Below, one piece after another: positions 20,300 to 31,983 of a stretch of DNA of 64,000 bases (positions are counted from its first letter, which is position 1; each line of letters starts with the position of its first letter). The notes beneath the pieces were generated by a model. That model made no database searches. It saw nothing but the letters and a program-made list of their open reading frames with translations, and was not told the origin of the DNA. The stretch comes from Volutella citrinella (Eukaryota; Ascomycota; Sordariomycetes; Hypocreales; Nectriaceae), in the NCBI GenBank assembly GCA_034401135.1, contig JAWZSP010000005.1, forward strand, positions 4,508,501-4,572,500, read 5' to 3'. The position numbers were made by a program, and so were the translations under genes.

Positions 20300-22110
20300 T
20301 CCGGTCAGGCAGGATTTAACGTTGAGGACCCAACTTTTTAATTGTTTGCATCTTCGAATATTGCTTTATCAGAGGCCTTGTTCTGCGCACCCTTTTGATG
20401 CGCCACGCCGTTTTCTTTTTCTGGGGGAGGGGCTGAATCAGGCGCCACTTCTTTGACACAGAGTACATAGCTTACAGGGAGGGGATGCCTGGCTTGTCTC
20501 AGCATGGATGCTACTGCGGAATAGGAGATGTAGATTCAAATCGTTAGAGTTCGGTGGCGCAAATCACTGGGCGAGTTGGTGAAACTGCGACCCTCAGGCA
20601 TCCAGAGCGACGGTTCGGCGGTCGATGACACTCTCCCCGCTTCTTGCGAAGTTATGTGGCGTAATTTGCCGCTGCTCATCTTCCAAAGATCCTCATCTAG
20701 TAGAATAGCATAATGATAAGAACAGGGATTGCTAACGAATCCGACCTGAACGTAATGCGGTGGCAGTCAGCCACTAAGAACTAGGAAGCCAGCGGTTCGC
20801 TGCTAGACATGGGGACGCACCGCCTGTCCAGGATCCATGACCGCCCGGCACCCTCCTGGAACTTGCGTTAGTACTTTTATTGAAGGGTTGGTCAATTCCA
20901 CTAGGATATTTGAGGATTGTGGCGCCCAGCGCTTCCCGTATCAAAGAGGCAAGCTACCGCCAAGTACATTTCCTCATTATCTCGCTCGGGCCTCACATCT
21001 CGCTTGCTCGCGAAGTGGTGCTTAAAGCAGCCTAGCGCTCTGGGTGCCTCGTTTTTGAGTTTCTGAGAGAGGCCGCCTAGGATATGCAGCAAAGCGATTA
21101 TAAGCCACAGTCGGCAACGATGGGCAGAGTCTTGCCGGGATTGGATGCCGGCAGCGCCTGTGTACAAGGCCAAAGCAACTTGCCAATCTGGACCGATGTT
21201 AGCAACGCGATGTAGTGGGTGTGACAAAACAACGCTGACAGATATGCCGACCGAGAATGCGAGAGCCATCTGTCACGACACTAATTTCCGGCGTCTCGCA
21301 AGGCCAGTCACGGAGCATGGACTTGCGCTGCTCAATGGGCATGGACAGCGCTTCGGCACGAGCGTAACGGCTCGAGTATTGGGGTCCACACATCGCCAAT
21401 GGTGGGGGTGTGCTGATCTTTCTCTACAGGCCCGCTAATGGTTGTCTAAAAAAGTATATTCCTATCTGCATTGTCACATCACACACTAGCTCTGTTGGCC
21501 CAAATGACCTGTCGGAGCACCAGCTGAATGTTTGAATCCCCCCATCATCGGTGCCTGCCATGTCTGTCCAATAACAATCCTGAGCCAGCTGCAGCCCTGT
21601 CGCCCTGGCTAGGCGGTAACTCGGCCTGGAGCCGCGCTTGGGTTATCCTGGTATGAGGGCAGCGGAAAATGTACTGTAAACTTTTCGGGACTCGTTTAGT
21701 GAATGCGAATTGTTCGTATTCGGTGAAGGGCCCTCCTTCTTGCTCCTCATGGATACCCAGCGTCCAGGCGATTCAACGCATTGATGCCAGACAGGGTCAA
21801 CAAGCAAGCCAACCCGCAACACGAAATGCACCGTGGGTAACAATAATAAAAAATAAAATGTATTCAAGCAAACTTGGTCACTAGCATTCGCTGTAGAGTG
21901 GACCAGGTTGTGGCTAGGTGAGATTGCAATTTGTGGATTCGTTAACTTTGAATCACTTGAAATAAATTAAGCATGGCGCCAGGCCAGATCTAACAGCTAG
22001 CAGGAGGTCTCGAGAGCATCAGCCACGTGGGGGCGGGCGCAGGAACTTGATACCATTGGGCTGCAAACAGATCACCGAGGCCTGAGCAAGTTTGCATATG
22101 GAGATGAGAC
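20300..22110. other. Intergenic, no convincing gene
   Basis: Scattered frames of 60-120 aa on both strands show no domain or splice structure that I can support. It separates the divergent SAT4 gene and the NACHT-ankyrin pseudogene and may hold their promoters. Confidence 0.4.
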
Positions 22111-22116
22111 GACGAT

Positions 22117-25008
22117 AACTATCGACTTATTTCTCAGGCGCTGACCGATCTGCTCCAGAGACGATCCGACTTGCCGTACGAGAGTACGCCACCTCGCTTC
22201 TTGCCTTGGCGGAGCTCACTGACAAAGGGCTAGGATCTCGGTGGCAAGACGAATTGAGAGAATTCCTCAAGGGTAATTTCAGGTTCACCAACGAGGCAGG
22301 CGCCGAGCACGGAGCCATTCAGCCATGCGATTGGCTTCCATTGCTGGAGCCGTACAGGTCTTGGTCAACCAGTGCCGTACCAGATGTACTCTGGCTGGCT
22401 GGTCCCCCGGGTTGCGGAAAGTCTGTGCTGTTTCGGCAAATTCTCAACCAACTCCCTGAATGGCCCTCGATTCAGCATCAATAAATTTTCGACTTTACCT
22501 GCAAGTCCCAGCCCCAGCTCGCCAGTACGCCGATCAATATTGCGGCAGCATTACTCTGGCAGCTCACAGAGACATTGCCACGCCTCGTCGACGAAGCCCA
22601 GCCACGTGTGGGTGTGGTCCAGAACTATGTACTGGACAATCTCTGCCATCTGATTGAGCGGGTTCTCATCTTGCTCTCCGCGGATGACGCAGTCATCTTG
22701 GCGATCGACGCTCTGGACGAATGTGTGTTTTCAACTCGCCAGGATGTTTTTCCTCCGCTTCCTTGAATGTATTCTGGAGAATGTATCCGAAGGCAGCCGG
22801 CCACTGTTGAAGATCATTCTCAGCTCCAGGGACAGCTGCTTCGAAGACATCAGCAACACATACCCACGACTTGGTCCAGGTGCAGACTGTGCTGTTGTGC
22901 ACCTTGCTAAAGAGAACAAAATTGCGATTCGTTCGTACACGAGTGAGCAGTTAGGGCTATGGGCACGGAGAAGCCAGAGACTAGAGGTTTCCATACTGGT
23001 GGTCGAGGATCAGGTCGTCAGCCAGTCGGATGGCGTATTCCTGTGGGCTGTTCTGGTCATTGACAACTTGTTCAACGCCACCCTGTCGCCGGCCGAGATA
23101 GACCGTGCTCTTCACACCCTACCGAATGGAAACCGTCTATTTAAACTGCTGGACTGGATTTTGGCGCGAATTTCTGGTGACAAGATTACGGCAGTGCGAA
23201 ACATGATGACTTTTAGCATCATGAGCAGTCGCTTCCTTTCGCTGGCGGAACTCGCAGCGCTTCTGGCAATTCAGTAATGCGACAGGTCTAGTCAGATACG
23301 TCGATTTCTGTCACTAGACATCCAGCGAGATGTTCAAGCTCTTTGTCTATCGCTCCTCACGTGCAGTGATGGGTTTGTACTGCCTTTTCACACCACACAC
23401 GTGCGCGAATATTTCTACGACCACTCATGCCCAGAAGAGTTTCGCATCGACCCAGTATATGGGCATGAAACTTTCGCTGGGGTGTGCCTTAGGTGTCTTA
23501 AGCTCATGCTTATCCCTCCCAAGGATGCGAGGATTGTTTTTGAGCTGATTCAATATGCAGCCGACAACGTGCTCTTCCACATGACGCAGTCGTCTAGAGG
23601 CAAGAAAGCAGAGTTAGCATGCCCATTGCGAAGTCTCTTTTAGTCACAGGAATGGTATTCATGCTGGTTTCAATTCGTCTGGGACCGAGGTGAGATTCTG
23701 AGAAGTGAATTGCTTCTTCTGGAGCTCAAGTCCACGATTCCAACGACCGATTTTGCTTTGTCTATGCCGGAAGCCACGACACCGCTACATATCATCTGTC
23801 TTCTAAGTGACGGACAAAATCTCTTGACAGAGATGGTCCGTGAGGAGAGAAGCGAGGCTTGGTTCAGCCTGCTCGACAAGGATAGCCGGGGCAGGACCGT
23901 CATGCACTGGGCAGCAGGCCAGAGGGCCGTGACGGAGGACCCGAGCCAACCCATGAACGAAAGGAGCGATGAACTTATCTCCATGCTGGTGGAAAAGGGG
24001 TTGCTCATCAATATGGCAGCTAACAATGGCCGGACACCGATGCACATCGCCTCTCAATATGGACAGATGAAGAATCTCGAGGCCTTGGTAAGACATGGGG
24101 CCAATCTAGAGTCGCAGAACGTGGCTTTGCTGACACCATTGCACCTCGCAACGATGTTTCCTTGAACTATAGGGGCTATCCTATTTCTCATTGACAAAGG
24201 AGCATCGACAATAGTGGAGGAAGTTAATGGATTGCTTGCTCTGCACGTGGCGGCACAGAACGGCCACAGGAGACAGCCAAGGCCCTAATTTCGGCTGGCG
24301 CTGCTATGGATGCTGTTAATGAAGAGTAGCCGTACCGCTCTATCTTGCGATAGAGAATGGCCACACTGAGACAGTCGAGGCCCTGCTTTCGGCCGGTGCC
24401 GCGGTGGATGCAGTCGATACTACGCAGAGCACCACTATGCATATTGCGGCTCGGAACGGACACCTAGAGGTTCTCGTGACTCTCATATCATTCCAAGCCT
24501 CGTATATATCACTCGATCAATATGGCCGAGCTCCCCTGTTCTGGGCCGCTGCTTTCGGCCACCTGCAAATGACTGACTACCTTCTTTCCCTGCCTCAGAG
24601 CAGCCCTTCTCGGCCTGACACCTTCGGCCGAAACGCACTTCTCAGTGCCATCGTTCGGGGTCATGCTCATGTCATTGACCGGCTCATCACTGCCGACGTC
24701 TCCCTCCTCTACGAGAGGGATAACCCTGACCGCAGCCCAATATCCGAGGCTATCCATCGAAGCCATTTCCAAATACTAGCTGTCTTGCAGAGATGGTGCT
24801 TGAAAAGCCAAATTCACTTCCCTCCAGACGTCGCAGATGGTGTGCCAAGAAGCGGATTTGCTCCATGTGCGTCGTCGACGTCTATGACGATGAACCCTAC
24901 TGGTGCTGTCACATGTGCAAGAGGGGGGTTTTTAGTCTTTGTGGAGATTGCCACAGCCGTGGAGGCATATGCCCGGACAAGTCTCACGAAATGGCTCTAG
25001 TAACATGA
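22117..25008 (+). pseudogene. NACHT-ankyrin-ZZ STAND protein (NLR-like), decayed
   Basis: Reading through breaks: an N-terminal linker (LAVREYATSLLALAELTDKG); a NACHT domain with intact P-loop LAGPPGCGKS (about 22399-22428), a Walker-B-like ILAIDALDEC near 22700 and a sensor-like LLKIILSSRDS near 22810; a winged-helix-like region; ankyrin repeats from about 23770 to 24760 (TPMHIASQYG, TMHIAARNGH, PLFWAAAFGH); and a C-terminal ZZ-type finger, CSMC...CCHMC...LCGDC...CPDKSHEM (24859-24990). Damage: TAA at 22482, frameshift near 22740, TAA at 23275, TAG at 23641, TGA at 24163, frameshifts near 24262, 24330 and 24800, and no start codon. Such proteins act as ligand-triggered NTPase switches in fungal non-self recognition; this copy cannot make a full product. 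Confidence 0.85.
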
Positions 25009-25009
25009 C

Positions 25010-26298
25010 CATATTACGGCACACCCGGTTGCTTTGCACCGTCATACTGTGTCAGTATCCGCGGGATCCCAGCAATTGACGATTTGGGTCGCGTTCGATT
25101 CGATATCGTGGCAAGCGACCTGGATATTTGACGAGGCAAACTCGATGGCAATGCCCACAGATCGGGAAACGGGGGATGTCTCGAGGTTGCGCTCTCTGCC
25201 GTGGCTGCAGATTGGCAGTCGTCTTCGAAGCTTCCGTGGAGATGCGGTTGATGGTTGACTTGACGGGTCCAGCTCGGTTTCGCGTTCGTGTACATCCAAC
25301 GGCCATTCGCCCACGCGACATGCAGCTGCTGCTCGTTCGGCATGAGCCGTCGGGTGGTTCTGATAGCGTGGCTTGGACTAGCTCTGTCCAGCCAACCACC
25401 GTCCATGGCTTCAGCCTTGTGTGCTTACGCGAACCGTTACATAATTGCCAAGGGGAAAGCTAAAAGGCGGCTAAGGCCGAACCGCGTAGGCTAAACGGTT
25501 GAGCTGCCTCCGAAACCATGTTTTTGGGATTTTAGCGGTCTTCAAGCTTTCCCGTCAACTGTGGTGCGTGATAGCTACAGTATCAGCGAACGATTGGCCT
25601 GATTGAGGTTAGACTCAAGCCACGCTATCCACAGGTAGGATGGCAAGACTCAAGGTGGTTCGAACGCAGTCAATGCACGGGAGGAGGGCCCACGTGGCGG
25701 GACCTTGGTGCACACCTTCTTTGGAGTTGCTGCGTTTCGTATTGGCATCAGTGGCAATTGCACGCTACTGTCCCGGAACTTGCCAGCGGCGCGACGCTAA
25801 AGACTCAGCTTTGCGCGCGACACACAAGTGGTGGTGTGCTGTCGAGAGACATCCCCAAGACGAGGGTTTTACCAGTCGAAATGCGTGCCCGCAGTAGAAT
25901 CCGTGGCAAAATTTCAGCAATTCACTATTTTAGCAGACATGAAAAACGTGGAAGCTCCGTCAGGCTTGCCTTGATCTGGTCAAGGTTTTGGGGAAGAGGA
26001 CAGTCAAGTCGTCAAGAGCGGGCCGCGCCACGGGAGGTTGAAAGAAAACGGTATCCCTGACACACGCGAGGCCAAGTCTCGTGCACACCGCGCGCCCATC
26101 CTTCATCACGTGTTGCTGGCGTCGAGTTACTACTAGTAGGGACAACTCCTTCACCCCGCCCCATACAAGAGCACATCGTTCGTCGCTCTTCGCTCTTGGC
26201 TCGTCGCTCGTCGCACGATAATCCGCCGTCACCATAATACCAACATTGTCCTCCTCCTTCTCCTTCATCCCAGCACCAGATCCACCAGAACCAGAACC
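25010..26298. other. Intergenic, promoter side of the SAT4 gene
   Basis: No supported gene. Just before the ATG at 26299, 26170-26220 is rich in TCGTCGCTC/TCTTCGCTCTT-like repeats, a pyrimidine-biased tract that may be 5' UTR or core promoter. Confidence 0.4.
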
Positions 26299-27610
26299 AT
26301 GGTCGCGATATCACACTGGGTCGCGCGGCAGCAACCCAGCGCTCTCCCCCCCGGATACGTGAACGAGGACCAAGGCACGGTGATTCTGGTGACTTCGATT
26401 GTGTTTACATCAGTAATGACGCTATTTGTATTTGCCCGGCTGTTCGCAAGATATGTGCTTTTGGGCATCATGCGCGCAGAGGACTATGTAACACTCTCAG
26501 TTGTTGTGAGTTTATCTACCGCGCAGGGTATTCCACTCAGCTAACATAACTCCAGCCATTGCAATGGGCATATGTTGCCCTGACTACTGTTGCTATACAA
26601 CATGGATACGGCCGCCATGTGGCTACCTTCACCATGGATCAAGTCCAGGATGTCATTTTCTGGATTTATGTCAGCATCCCATTCAGCTCCATGCCAACAA
26701 TTCTCTCCAAAGTCGCCGTTGTATTACTTTTGGTTCGCATTACCACTCCAGGCCCTAAGCAAAAGTTCTTTCTCTGGTTCCAAGTCACAGTGTTTGCTAT
26801 TTTAGCCATGCTTCGTTCTCTTCTTTTCTACGCCCAATGTATCCCAACAAGGTCTATCTGGGACTTTTCTGTCAAAAAGGATCGGTGCTTCCCTATGCAA
26901 ATTATTATTAATATATCCTATGTTTCAGCATGTATGTTTCTAAATACCCCTTGCTCTTTTATGAAAAATATTAATATTCTACTAGGTTTATCTGCGGCAA
27001 TTGACTGTTACCTTGCTCTTTATCCCGCTGTCCTTTTATCAAAGATGACTTTTCCTTGGAAGAAAAAGCTTGGGCTTTCTCTTGCCCTTGGTGTAGGATC
27101 TCTGTAAGTATTGTATAAAAACTCTCTGTTTAATACTAATAACAGCCTAGGGCCTCGATTTCTGCCATCTATAAGATCACTCAGCTATATCGTGTAAAAC
27201 GGGCAGATTTTTCTTGTGAGATGCTTATTAGTAAGAACAAGAACAAGATCAAAAAGCTAACTCGATCAATAGATGAAAGTACAACCGTGGTGATAATAGC
27301 AATGTAAGTTTGTATATGAGAAGGGCAGTATTAAAAACTTGGCTAACAGTTGGAAAATAGGGCGGAAGGGAGCTTTCTCATCATCGCAAGCTGTATTCCA
27401 GTTCTGCAGCCAATCGTGGACCTCGTCAAAGGTCGCAGAACTCTTCGAGGAAGCCGACATCGCTATGTCCATAAACCACCAACCAGGCCCATGGTTGAGG
27501 GACAAGAAGTCGAGGAAAAGCCAAAAACCGGCATATGGAGTATCATCAGGTCTACACGCTCTGACAGCACTACGTACGGGAGTTCCAGCACAAACCAGGC
27601 GGATCCTTGA
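26299..27610 (+). CDS. SAT4/PTH11-like integral membrane protein, 367 aa, five exons
   Basis: Model: exons 26299-26505, 26556-26931, 26986-27103, 27151-27303, 27361-27610; total 1104 nt, phase-consistent throughout. Introns are 47-57 nt with donors GTGAGT, GTATGT, GTAAGT and GTAAGT. Family features are MRAEDYVTLSVV at the exon 1 end, QHGYGRHV, SKVAVVLLLVRI in a helix, YAQCIPTRSIWD, an extracellular-loop Cys, then ALYPAVLLSKM, IYKITQLYRV, EGSFLIIASCIPVLQPIVD, and a short polar tail ending with Ser/Thr. No CFEM domain is at the N terminus. It is predicted to be a plasma-membrane receptor-like protein with seven helices; ligand unknown. The start ATG is the first in frame and lies before helix 1. 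No damage is seen. Confidence 0.87.
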
Positions 27611-28455
27611 TTCTGGTTATACTCCAGAGACTGATGCACTAAAACACAAAACGAAAGAAAGAGCGTACATAGCGCGCAAGCGGGGATCGACTTGTGTACA
27701 ACATCATGCAGTGTCACGGTAGCGCGCTGCAGTGCGTGCTTGTATGACGGACTGTTCCGTTGGTCAATCCGTCAGTCACAGCGACGAGGCAATCATGTTT
27801 GAGTTGAGTCTTGTAGTGACGTTGGTTGTCTACCATCACCGGCAAGGATCAGGGTTGGTTGCAAGGGATGCATATCAGGATTATATATTGTTGGTTGTAG
27901 ATGAATCCATCCGAGAGGGTATTGAGGCCCGCATCTCCATCGGTGCCCAGCTTGATTCATTTTAAGCTTCCGGTAGGCTTCAAGCCGGGGCTGCAAAACC
28001 TCTTGTGCCCAGAACTACGTAGTTCTGGCACCATATCACGGCATTCGTTATGGTAGTATTGCCTGCTCCACTCCTGCCAAGCTGTTGAGAGTCAGCAGTA
28101 CATCTCGAGAAGCTCCGGCTGCAGTCGGGACGGTGAAGCCTTGTCAATCACATAGGCAGTCAACAGCATGCGAGGATGGTGGCCTGCCCCTGCTGCAAAC
28201 ATCCGTGTTGGGTCATCGGCCTTATTTGGGCAGTAGTAGTTCGTTTGCTCGATCAACCTACTGATATAGCGCCTAGCAACAGCAAGTGCTGCCTGCCAAT
28301 ATAGGGATAAGTTCCAAGGCGCGGTGGAATCCTTCGTTACACTGTCTGACCTGGATAGGTTTGCCCTTATTCCAATGTTCCAACTCTTCGGGTTGGATTT
28401 GTCGCTAAGATACAGCTGTGGCTGGACCGTAAATTTCAATATTGAATACGCCTAC
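27611..28455. other. Intergenic, no convincing gene
   Basis: A minus-strand 115-aa frame (28092-28439) has no recognised family. Its C-terminal half is protein-like in composition, but no start context or partner exon was found. Confidence 0.35.
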
Positions 28456-29087
28456 CCAATCGGTGGTTGGTCGTGCATGGTCAACGCCGTCTTCGCATAT
28501 CAAGGCACCGAGCCTGTCGGACGACGAACTATTCCACGGGCGGTCAAGCTTACCTTTTACCGAATCCTCGTTTTCTATTGCCTCAGCGCTCTCCTGCTGG
28601 GCATGATTGTGCCTAACGATTCGGAGAAGCTACCGTTCGCAACACAAAGCCAGACTGGAGCTTCTGCGTCGCCGTTCGCTGTGGCAGCCGTGCTCGGCGG
28701 AGTCAAGGTCGTCACACACATCTTTTGGTGCCGTGCCCGCAAAGCTCAAGGCATAACGGATGAACAACTTCCGTATGCCACGCCCCTGGGCATGTGGGGA
28801 TCTGCTGGTACCCTGCTGGCTTGCGTGCTCATCGCTTTGACCAAGAACTTTGCAGTTTTCACCGGCGGCAGCTTCCACAAGAACCATAAAAGTTTCGTCA
28901 CTGGATACATTGGTATTCCAGTCTACCTAACTCTTCTATTTGGGCCAACATAGTGACTAAGAGCCGCCGAGTCCAAGCTCACGATGCCGATCTCTGGAGC
29001 GGTAAAGCTGAGATTGATCGTGAGGAGCAGGAGTTTCCCGCCGCTCGCGACGAGGAAAGTAAGGACAAGAACGGGTATGGTCTCTAG
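28456..29087 (+). pseudogene. Amino-acid permease relic (APC/YAT type), internally deleted
   Basis: Starts abruptly at GGWSCMVNAVFAYQGTEPVG, a conserved mid-protein helix of fungal amino-acid permeases, then RRTIPRAVKLTFYRILVFYCLSALLLGMIVP. After ASPFAVAAVLGGVKVV the sequence jumps to HIFWCRARKAQGI, which in family members lies far downstream, so several helices are missing. It continues through GSFHKNHKSFVTGYIGIPVY, then changes frame near 28950 into the usual C-terminal tail (HDADLWSGKAEIDREEQEF). The first half is absent as well. It is a fragmentary, non-functional copy. Confidence 0.75.
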
Positions 29088-29981
29088 CTCTACAAGTGTG
29101 TTTTTTCCTAGGTCTTTTAAGACACTGGATTTGTATACTTGTCGAGTTATCATGAATGCTTAACATGTAGACACATGCTGTTGGTTGTTTTCGTCTTCTC
29201 CGACTGCATCAGCTTGGCTTCTCCAATGTAGCGTACTGAGTATGAGTCCCGCCATGTTCCATATTATCATCGAGATATATTTCGCGTGATATGCTTTGCA
29301 TGGTATATATGATATCGCTTCAAGGCGTGTGTGCGTTAGGGTTACTCGACGGATAGCATGATGGGGTGCTTGCAGAGGTAACCCACACCGGTGTGGTTGC
29401 TCAAGTTGCCTGGACGATTGCGGCAGGCGGCGGCGATGGCCCGCTCTTCGCGGTTGTCAGGCACAGCACGCGCAAAGAGACAAAAGTCGACCATCTTGGA
29501 CGGGGCCATGTGCGGCTTGTAGTCTTGCAGAGCCTGCGCCGATGGGCAACATCAGAAGTCGATGACCATAGCTGCCAAATCGATCCGGTCGCGGCGTCAT
29601 GTCGTCATCGAGGACATGTCCGTGGCATCGGGCTCGTCTGGCCTCGGTCCCTTGGAAGGAGATGTAGTTCTGGGTACGGTTTCCCGCTGTACAGGGCTCG
29701 CTGAGGGGCGGCGACGGGAATTTGTACTCGCTGTGGGTGTAGGGTAGGGCTCTGGGAACCGAGAGTCGTCAGAGCCTAGCCACCCCCCACCGGGATAATA
29801 AGCATCATAGTATCAAACAAGTCTGTCTTTCCCAGAAAGTCCGTCTCTTTCCCCTCCGCAACTCAAGCATTTGAAGTTTTTGGCTAATAATGCTGAGCGC
29901 TTTGATGGACATTTGTCATTGCAGGGGTAACTTACAATCCATCACTGCAGCGAGCATCTCCAGGGCACACACACACGTCCT
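29088..29981. other. Intergenic, no convincing gene
   Basis: Frames of 60-112 aa are present but lack motifs. There is a CA run near 29967-29975 just before an LTR-like segment. Confidence 0.4.
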
Positions 29982-30880
29982 TGTAAACTAACCGTGCTGG
30001 GCTCAGTTGATCTAACTCCCTGCGTTGGCGGGACCGAGACTAGATTACTTCTTTGTTTGCCGTCCCTAGGAGCGACGCTGTGTGGTGGTCGCTCCAACCA
30101 TGATTGGTTCGTATCGCAGCGACGGGTCAGGTTGTATGGTCCTCTGCGGTGTCCCCTTAACCTTCTGCCCTGCACTATTCTTACATAAGCCCCTGGTTCC
30201 TTGGCGCCGCCAGTGGGGAAGGCCACGTGCAATAAAGGCTAGGACCTATTTAAGAAGCTGCCGCGCCCTGGAACAGGACAGGGCAGACATCAATCTGTCA
30301 ATCTACCTGTACTGCAACCTACCTGTTGCCTACTAGTAATACACCGCTGCCAGACTAGCTACCTGTGACCCTTTCACTCCTCTCACTTACACTTGTAACA
30401 TACGCCCTATCAAAATAGCAAGCCGGAACGGGGAGTTGTGATTGGGCGAGAAGACGTAACAGGGCAGGAGCGTCAGCAGCAGCACCAAGATGGGCCTAAC
30501 CGCTGCCGACGGCATGCAGCTCCATCTATCACAGAGGCACTGCGCACGTGGCATCATCAGCTACTTCCTCGACCAGCCGTCTGACTGGAGGCGATGTATC
30601 AAGGGCGAGGGCGAGGACTGTGGTGGATATATGTTGCTGCTGCCAGCGGCGCGCAGATGGAGCCGCGGCCGGATGATCTAGAGTTCATCTACCGACCCGG
30701 CCAATATCAGGTGCCGGCCAGGACGGGGATACAAATACCGAGGCCCAGCTCACGTTTACCAGGCCCAGGGAGGTGCTGCAGCAAGACTACCGGTATATCC
30801 AGGACGCCAAGCTGAGCCGGTATGCATGGACCTCGAGGTCACTGCCCTCCCGCTTGCCCAGTTCGGGCTTGAGCAGGTGG
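29982..30880 (+). mobile_element. LTR-like segment plus leader and gag-like remnant
   Basis: A possible LTR of about 419 bp runs from TGTAAACTAACC at 29982 to CACTTGTAACA at 30400. It has a TATA-like TATTTAAG at about 30246 and a 3' part resembling 50350-50503 (GTGACC...TTCACTCCTC). The block after it (30402-30446) matches 16189-16230 and would be the leader. A 63-aa frame from ATG 30490 and scattered coding-like sequence to about 30880 could be a gag remnant, but no domain is recognised. No target duplication or second LTR was found. Confidence 0.35.
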
Positions 30881-31150
30881 GTGCAGCACGCAACCTAAAG
30901 CCTTGTCAGCACGGCCGGGGGGCATGCAGGGCCGGGGCCCACTTTTAAGACTGTACATCCGCCTTGATGGATATAAGCGATAAGCGATAGAGGTCTGGCT
31001 GCTATGGCATAGGTAGCCTGGTAGGTACAGCAGGCCTGCCGCCTGTCAGCAGTAATGGCAGGGCCAGGGTTAAGGAGGTCAAGGAAGCCAAGGCCCTGGC
31101 TCCTGGGCCAAGTCTCACTATTCTGAGTCAGCCAGCCAGCCAGCCAGCCA

Positions 31151-31193
31151 CCGCTATTTGTACGCATGTGCATATGCACAGAACAAATAGCGG
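31151..31193. repeat. Perfect inverted repeat / hairpin, beside a CCAG microsatellite
   Basis: Arms CCGCTATTTGT (31151-31161) and ACAAATAGCGG (31183-31193) are exact reverse complements, 11 bp each. The 21-bp loop itself holds the palindrome TGTGCATATGCACA. Directly upstream (31132-31150) lies a (CCAG)n run. It could be a hairpin former, a regulator site or a transposon end; it lies about 800 bp upstream of the PKS start. Confidence 0.7.
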
Positions 31194-31880
31194 TCCCCAC
31201 CAGGCGCACCACGTTGACCACTGAGTGACGATCTGGGGAGGTTCCTAGGTGGGCCTGGGCCCATCTATCCTCCGCAAGCCACGCCCGGTTATGCCCCACC
31301 GTCCCGAAACCGATCAGCAAACGCAACTTGGCAATCCTTACCGTGATGATAAGAAACGTGCAGTTCATGTAAGGTTTGACAAATCCCCTTGGCCAGGGTC
31401 TACCGGGTTCCAATGCGTCAATGATGCTATTCAACAGACTTCAGGGCGTAAATAGTCCATGACTAATCATCCTTCATGGCCTCATCCTGATTCGGCTCGA
31501 CTCATGTCGGCCGCCGCTAGCGCGTCAAGCTGACAATCAGGCCTAGCTCAAAGCCGACGCGCCAGTTATCGTCGAGACACTACACACCGACCAAGCTACT
31601 CTGACCTTACCCCGGATCCTATACACTACGACTCAAGGCAAGAGGCAATCGCACGGACGGGGTTGCAGTTGATAGGCTCCCATTGAGACAGCCCACGGTT
31701 CGCACCCCCGCCACGTGGATCAGACAGCATTGCCGGAATCGCTCCTTATCTGAGGCTTGCTTCATACACGTGCAATCGGGGTCGGAAAGAGGCGTGCACC
31801 CATGACCATGACCCTGTTACCGACCTTATGGCTTATTCCCTTTCCGGCCGGTGCCGGTGCGTAGATTGATAGACGCAAAC

Positions 31881-31887
31881 TATATAA
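31881..31887 (+). promoter_or_regulatory. TATA box of the PKS gene
   Basis: TATATAA lies about 100 nt upstream of the ATG at 31984, with CA/TC-rich sequence between them, consistent with the PKS core promoter. Confidence 0.55.
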
Positions 31888-31983
31888 GCTGCGGCGGCAG
31901 CTCGACGAGCGGCGTAGAGAAGAGGACATGCATCTTTGCATTCTGTCATTGTTGTCTCAGTTGTTCAAGATCACACACATGAG

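Noticed and set aside
28092..28439. 115-aa minus-strand frame as a gene
   Set aside because: No recognisable family, no start context or partner exon; left as unsupported although its composition is protein-like.
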